Positions 37,258 to 43,498 of a DNA stretch of 64,000 nucleotides are shown here, one piece after another (positions within the stretch are counted from its first letter, which is position 1; each line of letters begins with the position of its first letter). Source of the stretch: Rhodococcus qingshengii JCM 15477 (GTDB lineage Bacteria > Actinomycetota > Actinomycetes > Mycobacteriales > Mycobacteriaceae). Made by a program: the position numbers and the translations under genes. The stretch lies in assembly GCF_023221595.1 (NCBI RefSeq), contig NZ_CP096563.1, positions 1,160,501 through 1,224,500 on the forward strand. The letters are read 5' to 3'. The notes under the pieces were generated by a model. That model searched no databases. It saw only the letters and a list, made by a program, of their open reading frames with translations, and was not told the DNA's origin.

Positions 37258-37746
37258 TCAGAGAAGTTCTTCGGCCGCTTCGCGTCGCTTGGCTCGCTGC
37301 TGGTGAAGCTTGACTGCCGCGATTGCGATGCCGCCACCGACAATTCCGCCGACGAGAGCGCCGACCCAGGTAGACGATTCTTCGTAGGAATCGAATTTGA
37401 GACGCGCCATGATGCCGACTGCGGCGACGAGGTACAGCGCGATGCCGATCACGACCCGGGGGCGGTTGTAGTTGGACAATACGTAGACATCGACGTCGCA
37501 CCGAAGTGCATAGATGATCGTGATCAACGAGCCGAACAACGCAACGATCAGCAGGGCGAGCGAGATCCACGCCCCTGTTCGGCCGGCGACCCAGGGCAGA
37601 ATCGCCGAGCTGACGAATATTGCCCAGAAGACACTCTGGAGTCCCACCGCCGAGGCTTCGTTCCAGACGTCGCGCTGACGCTCGTCCTTGTAGAAGTCGT
37701 CGTCCAGATCGCCGACGAACCGCATTGCCTTCATCATGGTGCTCAT
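37258..37746 (-). CDS. Four-helix membrane protein paired with an XRE regulator
   Basis: 162 residues. Four hydrophobic segments, including VFWAIFVSSAILPWV, ISLALLIVALFGSLITIIYA, VVIGIALYLVAAVGIMARL and WVGALVGGIVGGGIAIAAVK, follow a polar N-terminus. Function unknown. Its ATG overlaps the stop of the XRE gene (ATGA at 37743-37746), so the two are coupled. Small XRE regulator/membrane protein pairs are widespread; a sensing or stress role is an inference. Confidence 0.78.
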   Translation of the reverse strand: MSTMMKAMRFVGDLDDDFYKDERQRDVWNEASAVGLQSVFWAIFVSSAILPWVAGRTGAWISLALLIVALFGSLITIIYALRCDVDVYVLSNYNRPRVVIGIALYLVAAVGIMARLKFDSYEESSTWVGALVGGIVGGGIAIAAVKLHQQRAKRREAAEELL

Positions 37747-37988
37747 GCCGTCTCCTCTGGAATTTCTGTGGTGAGTTCCGATTCGGGTAAGGGGAAGAGC
37801 GCTTCGACGGTGGTCCCCAGCGCCAGGGCCAGGCGAAGTGCCAGGTAGACACTCGGTGCATAGTCACCGCGTTCGACGGAGACGATGCTCTGTCTACTCA
37901 CCTGACCTGCCGTGGCCAGTTGCGCCTGGGTGAGGCCGGCGAGGCGTCGGTGCTCCCGCACGTTGTTGTCGCCGGCCTTTCCAGTCAT
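37743..37988 (-). CDS. XRE-family helix-turn-helix regulator
   Basis: 81 residues, little more than the DNA-binding domain: VREHRRLAGLTQAQLATAGQ is the first half, VSRQSIVSVERGDYAPSVYL the recognition helix region, then LALRLALALGTTVEALFPL. It probably represses itself and the coupled membrane protein. Direct and inverted CTTGTCA-like repeats lie just upstream. A consensus-like TTGACA and a TATTCT/TTTACT -10 are visible in the same 50 bases. Confidence 0.88.
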   Translation of the reverse strand: MTGKAGDNNVREHRRLAGLTQAQLATAGQVSRQSIVSVERGDYAPSVYLALRLALALGTTVEALFPLPESELTTEIPEETA

Positions 37989-38000
37989 GCAAAAAGTAAA

Positions 38001-38035
38001 GAATACTTGTCACTAGATGTCAAGTTTGCTTGTCA
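38001..38035. promoter_or_regulatory. Promoter and repeated operator of the XRE pair
   Basis: CTTGTCA occurs at 38006-38012 and 38029-38035, and its near-inverse TGTCAAG at 38018-38024. On the reverse strand TTGACA (38018-38023) with a TATTCT/TTTACT 16-18 bases further forms a promoter for the XRE gene. The repeats overlap it, so autorepression is likely. Confidence 0.5.
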
Positions 38036-38053
38036 TATGAGAGGCTGAAGAGC

Positions 38054-38632
38054 ATGCGTGAACGATTTCTCGAGATCGCCCTGGCCAATCCGGTGGTCGC
38101 AACGATCGTGGATCGTGCGCCGAAGCTGGGATTGCCGGAGTGGTACCTGACGGCGGGTGGGCTCTTCCAAACCGTCTGGAATCACATCGACGGCCGTGAT
38201 CTCGGCGCCGGAATCAAGGACTACGACCTGTTCTACTTCGACGCCGGCGATCTGAGCTACGACGCGGAGGACCGTGTGATTCGTTCGGCGGCAGAACTGT
38301 TCGCCGATGTGGATGCCGATGTCGAAGTACGCAACGAAGCCCGCGTGCACCTGTGGTACGAGCAGCATTTCGGGATTCCCGGCGTTCCGTTCACCAGTTG
38401 CTGCGACGCTATCGACCACTTCGCTTCCACAACTTGCTGTTTCGGGATCACCAAGGGATCAGACGGCACCGTCGACGTGTATGCCCCGCATGGATACGAC
38501 GACCTTTTCGACATGATCGTCCGCCCCAATCCGGTACTGGCGCCGAGAGAGGTTTACGAGGCCAAGGCGGCACGGTGGCGCAGGGAATGGCCCGCGTTGA
38601 CCGTGGAGCCTTGGCCGGAGAACCTGACCTAG
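38054..38632 (+). CDS. Nucleotidyltransferase-family protein (DUF925/NTP_transf_6 type)
   Basis: 192 residues. LPEWYLTAGGLFQTVWNHIDG and the acidic pair IKDYDLFYFDAG (D-Y-D, probable metal ligands) match the nucleotidyltransferase-like DUF925 family; EARVHLWYEQHFGIP and DVYAPHGYDDLFDMIVRPNP follow. Substrate unknown. ATG 38054 has GAGG 9 bases upstream; TTG 38030 is possible. Its last 40 codons lie within a 173-base segment repeated at 41365. The stop TAG shares two bases with the antisense stop codon of a YhgE 3' remnant. Confidence 0.82.
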   Translation: MRERFLEIALANPVVATIVDRAPKLGLPEWYLTAGGLFQTVWNHIDGRDLGAGIKDYDLFYFDAGDLSYDAEDRVIRSAAELFADVDADVEVRNEARVHLWYEQHFGIPGVPFTSCCDAIDHFASTTCCFGITKGSDGTVDVYAPHGYDDLFDMIVRPNPVLAPREVYEAKAARWRREWPALTVEPWPENLT

Positions 38633-38684
38633 ACTTCGATCGGCGGATGCAGCCTGTCCATGGTCCATTGCCGATTTCGGCGTG
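38512..38684. repeat. Direct repeat, left copy, flanking the low-GC island
   Basis: 173 bases, about 93% identical to 41365-41536. It contains the last 40 codons of the nucleotidyltransferase gene and, antisense at 38629-38684, the last 18 codons and stop of a YhgE/Pip gene whose body is missing here. Beyond ...TTTCGGCGTG the two copies diverge completely. Confidence 0.9.
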
Positions 38685-39214
38685 AGAGGCGTGTCTTCCC
38701 TGGTCGCAGTGCGTCCGCCACGGCCACGAACTGTGGCCGATCCGTGTCGACCCTGCTGTCTCGTCCGTCCGTGCATGGAGACAACCGGCCGGATTCAACG
38801 CATCCAGCTGTAGTTCTGGTAGTTGAACCCCCGCAAGACCTTGCGCCTTTCGGAATCGTCTGCGCTAATTTCACGAACTTTCAGTGTGCTGCGACGTTCA
38901 TCCATGATTGTCTGGGTCCCCTCATGGTGAAAATCTCTTCCGATATTTGGTGGATTGTTTCTAATACTTTACGTCTAATTCTTTAGTGCTAATAAGGTTT
39001 CTCCAATGTGAATAGCAATCATCACTAACAAATGAACATTCTACGGTGAAAGTGTGGTTTGTCTATGTGACTTTTCGTGCAACGTGCGATATATCGGAAT
39101 ATTTTCTGCTCGACGACTGTCGTGGCTTTTCAAACTTCTCGACTATTTGGATTGTCGGTTTAAACGCTTTGCATTCGATGCTCGAAATTTCATTGAGAAA
39201 AATATCGAGGTTGG
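38685..39214. other. AT-rich stretch without a supported gene
   Basis: 530 bases at the left of the island. The first 150 bases are still GC-rich and hold a small hairpin, CGGCCAC / GTGGCCG (38721-38739). From about 38870 the composition falls sharply, with runs such as TTTCTAATACTTTACG. A palindromic TTAGTGCTAA at 38983 recurs at 40528. An open frame from 39046 exists, but it runs through the promoter module at 39215 and has no ribosome-binding site, so I do not call it. Confidence 0.6.
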
Positions 39215-39264
39215 AAGAAAAATTTCTAGAACCTGTTCCCGGATGGACAAAATGTGAGTACAGT
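39215..39264 (+). promoter_or_regulatory. Island promoter module, copy 1
   Basis: AAGAAAAATTTCTAGAAC at 39215-39232, the palindrome GAAC-CT-GTTC at 39229-39238, and a -10-like TACAGT at 39259-39264. The same string order is found at 40560-40608. The palindrome overlaps the expected -35 position, suggesting repressor or activator control. A long leader (about 240 bases, with a GCCCTGC/GCAGGGC hairpin at 39341-39356) follows before the next gene. Confidence 0.6.
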
Positions 39265-39509
39265 GACTCACGTCACCAGAGCTTCGGGTCCTGTTCAATG
39301 CGAGCTCTCACCAGGGCATTCCCTTTTAGGGAAAGCTGTAGCCCTGCGAGCAGGGCCATAAATGCGAAGTTGGCGATAGCCCCGAAGATAGCAGGTCGGT
39401 TGGTAATAAGAGATGGTCAGAACAGATCGGGTTGGAGTGTTAAGGACTCCGCGCTCTCGCCTATGAATTGAACGCCTGGGGTCTATCAATTCAACCGAAG
39501 GAAGAACTC

Positions 39510-40046
39510 GTGAAGTTGACTGCCAAGAATTCCGTCAGAGGTGTCCTGCTCGGTACCGCAGCCGGTGCGATGGTGCTCGCCGGAACCGGTATTGCATCCG
39601 CTGCCACCGTCGGCGCTGCTGGCTCCGCCGTAACTCTTTCCGCATCCTCTGCGTATCAGGTATGTGGCAATTTCTACGTCGGCCCGGACGCCCACGTGGC
39701 GGGCGTGCCTTCTGGTGCCAAAGCGGTAGTGGGCGCCCAGGTCACTGGCAAGCTATACAGCTCATCCTCCAGCACGACTCCGATCACGACCTTCACCGCC
39801 ACAACGAATGCCGCGGGTGGATGGTGCATGCAGGGTGACTCGGCGATGGCTAGCACCGTGACGAGCGGTGGTGAGGTCAGGATGTCCACCGACACTCCGA
39901 CCGTGTTGGACGGCACAACAACTCGCACAGGGCAGTGGTCGGGCGGCGGGGCGGACGCCGTCATCGATGCAGGGGAGTTCCTCCTCCATGGCAATGCGTT
40001 CATCTTTTCGGATAGGGCCTCGAAGGTGAACTTCTACTACCAGTAA
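39510..40046 (+). CDS. Secreted beta-rich protein of unknown family
   Basis: 178 residues. The N-terminus KLTAKNSVRGVLLGTAAGAM followed by VLAGTGIASA is a Sec signal peptide with cleavage expected after Ala31. The mature part is rich in Ser, Thr, Gly and Val, with short beta-type segments (AVTLSASSAYQVCGNFYVG, TTTRTGQWSGGGADAVIDAG) and two cysteines (VCGNF, GWCMQG) that could pair. It ends SKVNFYYQ, an aromatic end reminiscent of envelope beta-barrels. GTG 39510 has GAAGGAAG 6 bases upstream. I do not recognise the family. It shares its promoter type with the mini-protein cassette downstream. Confidence 0.78.
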   Translation: MKLTAKNSVRGVLLGTAAGAMVLAGTGIASAATVGAAGSAVTLSASSAYQVCGNFYVGPDAHVAGVPSGAKAVVGAQVTGKLYSSSSSTTPITTFTATTNAAGGWCMQGDSAMASTVTSGGEVRMSTDTPTVLDGTTTRTGQWSGGGADAVIDAGEFLLHGNAFIFSDRASKVNFYYQ

Positions 40047-40081
40047 GTCGATCGGCTGCAAGGTTGATCGTAAGAACCTGG

Positions 40082-40117
40082 ACGGGTTGGAGTGCGGGTC
40101 TCCGTGCTCCAACCCGT
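40082..40117 (+). terminator. Terminator after the secreted-protein gene
   Basis: The perfect 11-bp inverted repeat ACGGGTTGGAG / CTCCAACCCGT has a 14-base interior that can pair partly. It lies 36 bases after the stop. Confidence 0.78.
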
Positions 40118-40559
40118 TCGCCGTATGACGCCGTGTTGCGAGTTCGGGTGTGTGTTTCGGCAATTGTGACAATGGGCGCGGGTGTCGCCAGGGAGATGGC
40201 GAATGCTGCTTCGGCTGTGACGAATGCAGGCCTGTCTCTGCGGCTTTGTCTCGCAGCCTGCTCGATGTAATTCGGTCGTCCGGCACGGATTGGACGGCAT
40301 CGGTATCGTCTCGAAGTCATGGCTTATGGGCAATCGCCGTAAGGTTGGCTCGCAATCAATTCTTGTGCCACCGAATAGTGTTCGTGAAGCCGTGATCGGG
40401 AAGTTGGCTGCGCGACCTGAATCCGTGATTCGGGTGGCTTTCTGATCCTGCAAGCGGTTCCATCTCGCTTTCGGTGCAAAATTTCTAGTCCTAAAGATTT
40501 AATGAACCGAACTATAGTACTAGGACTTTAGTGCTAACTAAATGAATTCCATCTATGGC
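40118..40559. other. Intergenic stretch inside the island
   Basis: No gene is supported. A 32-codon frame (ATG 40171) lacks a ribosome-binding site. From about 40470 the DNA is very AT-rich and contains AGTCCTA / TAGGACT (inverted, about 40485 and 40521) and the palindrome TTAGTGCTAA (40528-40537), which also occurs at 38983. Confidence 0.55.
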
Positions 40560-40608
40560 AAGAAAAATTCCTAGAACGAGTTCCTAATTTGCAAATTTTG
40601 GGTACAGT
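40560..40608 (+). promoter_or_regulatory. Island promoter module, copy 2
   Basis: AAGAAAAATTCCTAGAAC (40560-40577; 17 of 18 identical to copy 1), GAAC-GA-GTTC at 40574-40583, and TACAGT at 40603-40608. The palindrome-to-box distance differs by one base from copy 1. It precedes the four-gene mini-protein cassette by about 125 bases. Confidence 0.62.
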
Positions 40609-40733
40609 TGTCGGCACCACGAGGAGTTGCGGGCTTCCCCAAAACCTCGCTTGGCAACCACTGTTGTGCCGGATAAACCGACCTGGCCCCGCGCCACAGT
40701 CAGAGCAATTACCTACTGGAAACGGAGTAACAA

Positions 40734-40859
40734 ATGTTAGGTCAGTTCATGGCCCTCCTGCGGGCATTTATCCCGTCCTTTGCAACATCGTTAGGCGACG
40801 GGCTTGATGGATTGAACGCAATCTCGCTCGACATGTCCGCGAGTGGAGGAGAGGGCTGA
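40734..40859 (+). CDS. Mini-protein 1 of the tandem cassette (41 residues)
   Basis: ATG 40734 to TGA 40857-40859, with GGAG 6 bases upstream. It begins MLGQFMALLRAFIPSFATSL, a likely amphipathic helix, and ends in a Gly/Asp/Ser-rich acidic tail (LDMSASGGEG). There is no signal peptide; net charge is about -3. The TGA overlaps the next ATG (TGATG), which argues strongly for translation of both. No family recognised. Acidic, signal-less proteins of this size resemble corynebacterial PorA/PorH in general character, but no homology is shown. Confidence 0.72.
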   Translation: MLGQFMALLRAFIPSFATSLGDGLDGLNAISLDMSASGGEG

Positions 40860-40978
40860 TGGGATCCGTGCAGCAAGGTACCGCGTCGCTGGGGCAGACC
40901 GTAGAACAGATGCTTCCGATGTTATTTACATATCTGATGGATATCCCGCTCCAACTGTCATTCGGTTACCCCCGGTGA
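40859..40978 (+). CDS. Mini-protein 2 of the tandem cassette (39 residues)
   Basis: ATG 40859 overlaps the previous stop by one base; a GGAGGAGAGGG run directly upstream (40845-40855) gives an excellent ribosome-binding site inside the previous gene. The product starts MGSVQQGTASLGQTVEQ and continues MLPMLFTYLMDIPLQLSFGY, with a polar first third and a hydrophobic helix. No signal peptide, net charge about -1. Translational coupling implies fixed stoichiometry with mini-protein 1. Function unknown. Confidence 0.72.
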   Translation: MGSVQQGTASLGQTVEQMLPMLFTYLMDIPLQLSFGYPR

Positions 40979-41004
40979 CCCTGTTCAATCTGAGGAGAAA
41001 CTAG

Positions 41005-41106
41005 ATGTCGCTCAACGCAATGAGCACGGACCTGGCTGAACTTGCAACCATGACGTTCTACGCCCTTAGGTTTCCGCTTCAACAATTCCTTGTCGGACTC
41101 TCGTAA
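41005..41106 (+). CDS. Mini-protein 3 of the tandem cassette (33 residues)
   Basis: ATG 41005 to TAA 41104-41106; GAGGAG is 9 bases upstream. It begins MSLNAMSTDLAELATMTFYA and ends LRFPLQQFLVGLS. The middle can form an amphipathic helix, with a Pro-containing hydrophobic end. Net charge is about -1, with no signal peptide. The 26-base gap to the previous gene and 14-base gap to the next fit one transcript. Function unknown. Confidence 0.7.
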   Translation: MSLNAMSTDLAELATMTFYALRFPLQQFLVGLS

Positions 41107-41120
41107 AGAAGGGTGAACTC

Positions 41121-41240
41121 ATGTCGTCTGATTTCTGGACCGGAAGTGTCAAGAACACGCTAGCGTTTTACGGGCTGACGTTGGTCGGGTTGTGGACCGC
41201 ATCAATGGAAGGCGGCGGGTGGGCAAGCCTCGATCGATGA
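41121..41240 (+). CDS. Mini-protein 4 of the tandem cassette (39 residues)
   Basis: ATG 41121 to TGA 41238-41240, with AGAAGGG 7 bases upstream. It begins MSSDFWTGSVKNTLAFYGLT, then LVGLWTASMEGGGWASLDR. Three tryptophans and a Tyr/Phe pair surround a hydrophobic helix, a pattern common in interfacial membrane proteins. Net charge is about -1, with no signal peptide. It is the last gene of the cassette and is followed by a strong hairpin at 41303. Function unknown. Confidence 0.72.
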   Translation: MSSDFWTGSVKNTLAFYGLTLVGLWTASMEGGGWASLDR

Positions 41241-41302
41241 GCGCGAAATAGAATATTCGACGTGAGCTGATCGGCAGCTCCGACGATATCTGAGATAGCC
41301 GA

Positions 41303-41342
41303 ATGCAGACCCTGTCGTAAAGGTTCCTGGCAGGGTCTGCAT
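41303..41342 (+). terminator. Terminator of the mini-protein cassette
   Basis: Perfect 12-bp inverted repeat ATGCAGACCCTG / CAGGGTCTGCAT with a 16-base loop, 62 bases after the last stop. Confidence 0.78.
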
Positions 41343-41364
41343 CACGTGCGAGGCAGCTTCAAAA

Positions 41365-41484
41365 CATGATCGTCCGCCCCTCCCGGTGCTGGCGCCGCGA
41401 GAGGTTTACGAGGCCAAGGCAGCACGGTGGCGCAGGGAATGGCCTGCGCTGACCGTGGAGCCTTGGCCGGAGACCCTCGCCTAG
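41365..41484 (+). pseudogene. 3' remnant of a nucleotidyltransferase gene
   Basis: The plus strand encodes the last ~38 codons of a second copy of the 38054 gene (PVLAPREVYEAKAARWRREW ... WPETLA, stop TAG at 41482-41484). A one-base deletion near 41381 shifts the frame at its left end, and the rest of the gene is missing. Mostly synonymous differences suggest it was once part of an expressed allele. Confidence 0.85.
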
Positions 41485-41536
41485 ACTTCGATCGGCGGAT
41501 GCAGCCTGTCCATGGTCCATTGCCGATTTCGGCGTG
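41365..41536. repeat. Direct repeat, right copy, flanking the low-GC island
   Basis: 172 bases. Relative to 38512-38684 it has a one-base deletion and about ten substitutions, several of which are silent in the nucleotidyltransferase frame (GGC/GCA, CCC/CCT, GCG/GCT types). It includes the true 3' end of the YhgE gene and a 3' remnant of the nucleotidyltransferase gene. Confidence 0.9.
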
Positions 41537-43493
41537 CAGCAAGTGAACTGGCGCCGAGTGAGGCGACGAGAAGGCCGCCGAGGACGGCGATCGAGACCCA
41601 CAGTCTCGAGTCGATACCGCCGACGGTGAGTTGTCGTAGCCCGTTCACCGCGTAGGTCATCGGGTCGAAGGGGTGGATGATCTGGAACGGTTTCGCGGTG
41701 GTTTCGACGGGATAGATGCCGCCGGCCGAAACCAGTTGCAGCATCAGGAACGCCAGGGTGATGACGCGTCCGACGGAGACTCCGAAGATGGCGTTGAATG
41801 CCTGGATCAACGCCATGTACGTGGCAGTGATGAGCATCAGGAATCCGACGGTGCCGAGGGCGTGTGTGGGGTGCAGGCCGACGGCGAAGTGCACGACCAG
41901 GTACATCACGATCACCTGGCAGATGCCGATGAGCAATGCCGGCCAGTACGAGGCGAGGACCACTCGCAGCGCGCCGAGTCCGTTTGCGATGGGCCGGTTC
42001 TGGAGCGGCTTGAGCAGCATCCAGGTGATGATGCCGCCCACGAACAGCGCGAGGGGCAGGAAGAACGGTGCAAAACCGGTACCGAACGTGCTTGCCCGGT
42101 TCTCGTACGTCTCCTGTAGTTCGACCGGGCTGGAGAGGGTTTGAGCGGTTGCGGTTCGCTGCTGATCGCTCCAACTGGGGACCTGGCCGGCGCCCTCGGT
42201 GAGTTTGGTTGCGAGTTCGGCAGACCCGGCACGGAGTTGCTCGGTTCCGTCGGCGAGTTTGGCTGCACCGTCGGAGAGTTGGACGCTGCCGTCGGTGAGT
42301 TGAACCAGTCCACTGCTGAGGGTTTGAGCGCCGTCGTTGACTTGCTGACCGCCGTCACGCAGCTGTACCAGGCCGTTGCGGAGTTCACCGCCGCCGTTGG
42401 CCGCGGCGCTGAGCCCGGCGCGGAAGGTGCTCGAGGGATCGTCGAGTTGGTAAGCGAGTTGTTGTGCGCCGCTCTTGAGTTCGCCCAGTTGACCCATGGT
42501 CGCTTCGCCGAAGCCCTGAGTGCGCAGCATGTCCTGGGCAGGCGCGAGGGCGTTGGCGATCTGTTGGCTGACGGGATCCGGGTTCAGTCGAAGGCTGGCC
42601 ACTGCCTGACCGACCAGCTGTGCGACGTCTGCTTGTGTGTTCCCGAGTACGCTCAGCTGGTCGACGACCTGGGTGACGCCACCACTGAGTTGGCTTGCGC
42701 CGTCGCCCAGTTGGACGGCCCCGAGATCGAGCTGCCCCAAACCGTCGGTCAGTGCGAGGACACCGTCCGTGGCGGTATTGATACCGGTCGAGAGTTGCGC
42801 TGTACCGCCGGCAAGAGTGGCTGCGCCGTCACGTGCGGTAACCATGTTGTCGGCCAGCGTTTTCGAGCCCGACGCCAATTCGCCGGCTCCGGCGTTGGCA
42901 GTGTTCACTCCGGCCGAGAGCTGGAGTGCTCCGTCGGCGGCCTGCTTCAAACCTGCACCCGCGTCGGTCAATCCGACCAGGACCGTCTCGACGGACTGCG
43001 CGCCGATCTTGTCGCTGACTTGACTGAGGACCTGCTGGGCGGCGTTTTGGCCGATGATGGTGCCGAGGTAGTTGTTGACGTCGTTGAAGGTGAACTGCAA
43101 CTGAGCTTTGTGGGGGTCCTTGGTCGTCGGGGAGGCCACGGCCTCGCTGAAATTCTCAGGCAATGTGAGAGAGAAGTAGTACGTGCCGTCCGAGACTCCC
43201 TGAGCGGCTTCCTGCTGTGAGACCAGGTGGAGATCGAGCTCACCGGAATCGAGCAGCGCTTGGCTTACCTCGTCGCCCGCGTTGAGTTCCTGACCCTGCA
43301 CCATCGCACCGCGGTCGGTGTTGACCAGCGCGACGGGGACCTTGTTGACCTCACCGAACGGATTCCAGAAGGCCCACAGGTACATCGCGCCGTACAGCAG
43401 TGGCATCAAGATGATGGTGACGAGTGCGATCCTGGGCATCGCGCCGCGGGAGAACCGCTTGAGTTCGGTTCCGAGAGACATTCCAGCGAGCAT
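41481..43493 (-). CDS. YhgE/Pip-family ABC-2-like membrane protein
   Basis: 670 residues. An N-terminal helix (MPRIALVTIILMPLLYGAMY) is followed by a long extracytoplasmic region. About residues 165-440 are a heptad-like array of L-x-DG-xxQ/A-x units (LSDGAAKLADGTEQLRAGSA), predicted coiled coil. Five helices close the protein (FFLPLALFVGGIITWMLL onward). YhgE/Pip proteins include phage receptors and relatives of EsaA of type VII secretion. The gene for an ATPase-like partner lies 5 bases upstream. The last 18 residues, ending WTMDRLHPPIEV, lie in the right direct repeat. ATG 43493 or 43481. Confidence 0.88.
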   Translation of the reverse strand: MLAGMSLGTELKRFSRGAMPRIALVTIILMPLLYGAMYLWAFWNPFGEVNKVPVALVNTDRGAMVQGQELNAGDEVSQALLDSGELDLHLVSQQEAAQGVSDGTYYFSLTLPENFSEAVASPTTKDPHKAQLQFTFNDVNNYLGTIIGQNAAQQVLSQVSDKIGAQSVETVLVGLTDAGAGLKQAADGALQLSAGVNTANAGAGELASGSKTLADNMVTARDGAATLAGGTAQLSTGINTATDGVLALTDGLGQLDLGAVQLGDGASQLSGGVTQVVDQLSVLGNTQADVAQLVGQAVASLRLNPDPVSQQIANALAPAQDMLRTQGFGEATMGQLGELKSGAQQLAYQLDDPSSTFRAGLSAAANGGGELRNGLVQLRDGGQQVNDGAQTLSSGLVQLTDGSVQLSDGAAKLADGTEQLRAGSAELATKLTEGAGQVPSWSDQQRTATAQTLSSPVELQETYENRASTFGTGFAPFFLPLALFVGGIITWMLLKPLQNRPIANGLGALRVVLASYWPALLIGICQVIVMYLVVHFAVGLHPTHALGTVGFLMLITATYMALIQAFNAIFGVSVGRVITLAFLMLQLVSAGGIYPVETTAKPFQIIHPFDPMTYAVNGLRQLTVGGIDSRLWVSIAVLGGLLVASLGASSLAARRNRQWTMDRLHPPIEV

Positions 43494-43498
43494 CGCGG

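Noticed and set aside
39229..39238. GAACCTGTTC read as an SOS/LexA box
   Set aside because: Actinobacterial LexA boxes have GAAC-N4-GTTC; the spacer here is 2, which fits TetR/KstR-type sites better.
39046..39471. A 141-codon open frame at the left of the island
   Set aside because: It runs through the duplicated promoter module, has no ribosome-binding site and reads as unpatterned sequence; low-GC DNA gives long chance frames here.
40171..40269. A 32-codon frame (MGAGVAREMANAASAVTN...) between the secreted-protein terminator and the cassette
   Set aside because: No ribosome-binding site, promoter or terminator; unlike the four cassette genes it has no supporting signals.
38685..41364. Prophage or IS element
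   Set aside because: No integrase, transposase, terminal inverted repeats or phage structural genes; the flanking repeats are duplicated host gene ends, not a short target duplication.
42140..42960. Tandem DNA repeats in the YhgE gene as a separate repeat element
   Set aside because: The periodicity comes from the heptad-like L-x-DG-xxQ protein repeats usual for YhgE/Pip proteins.
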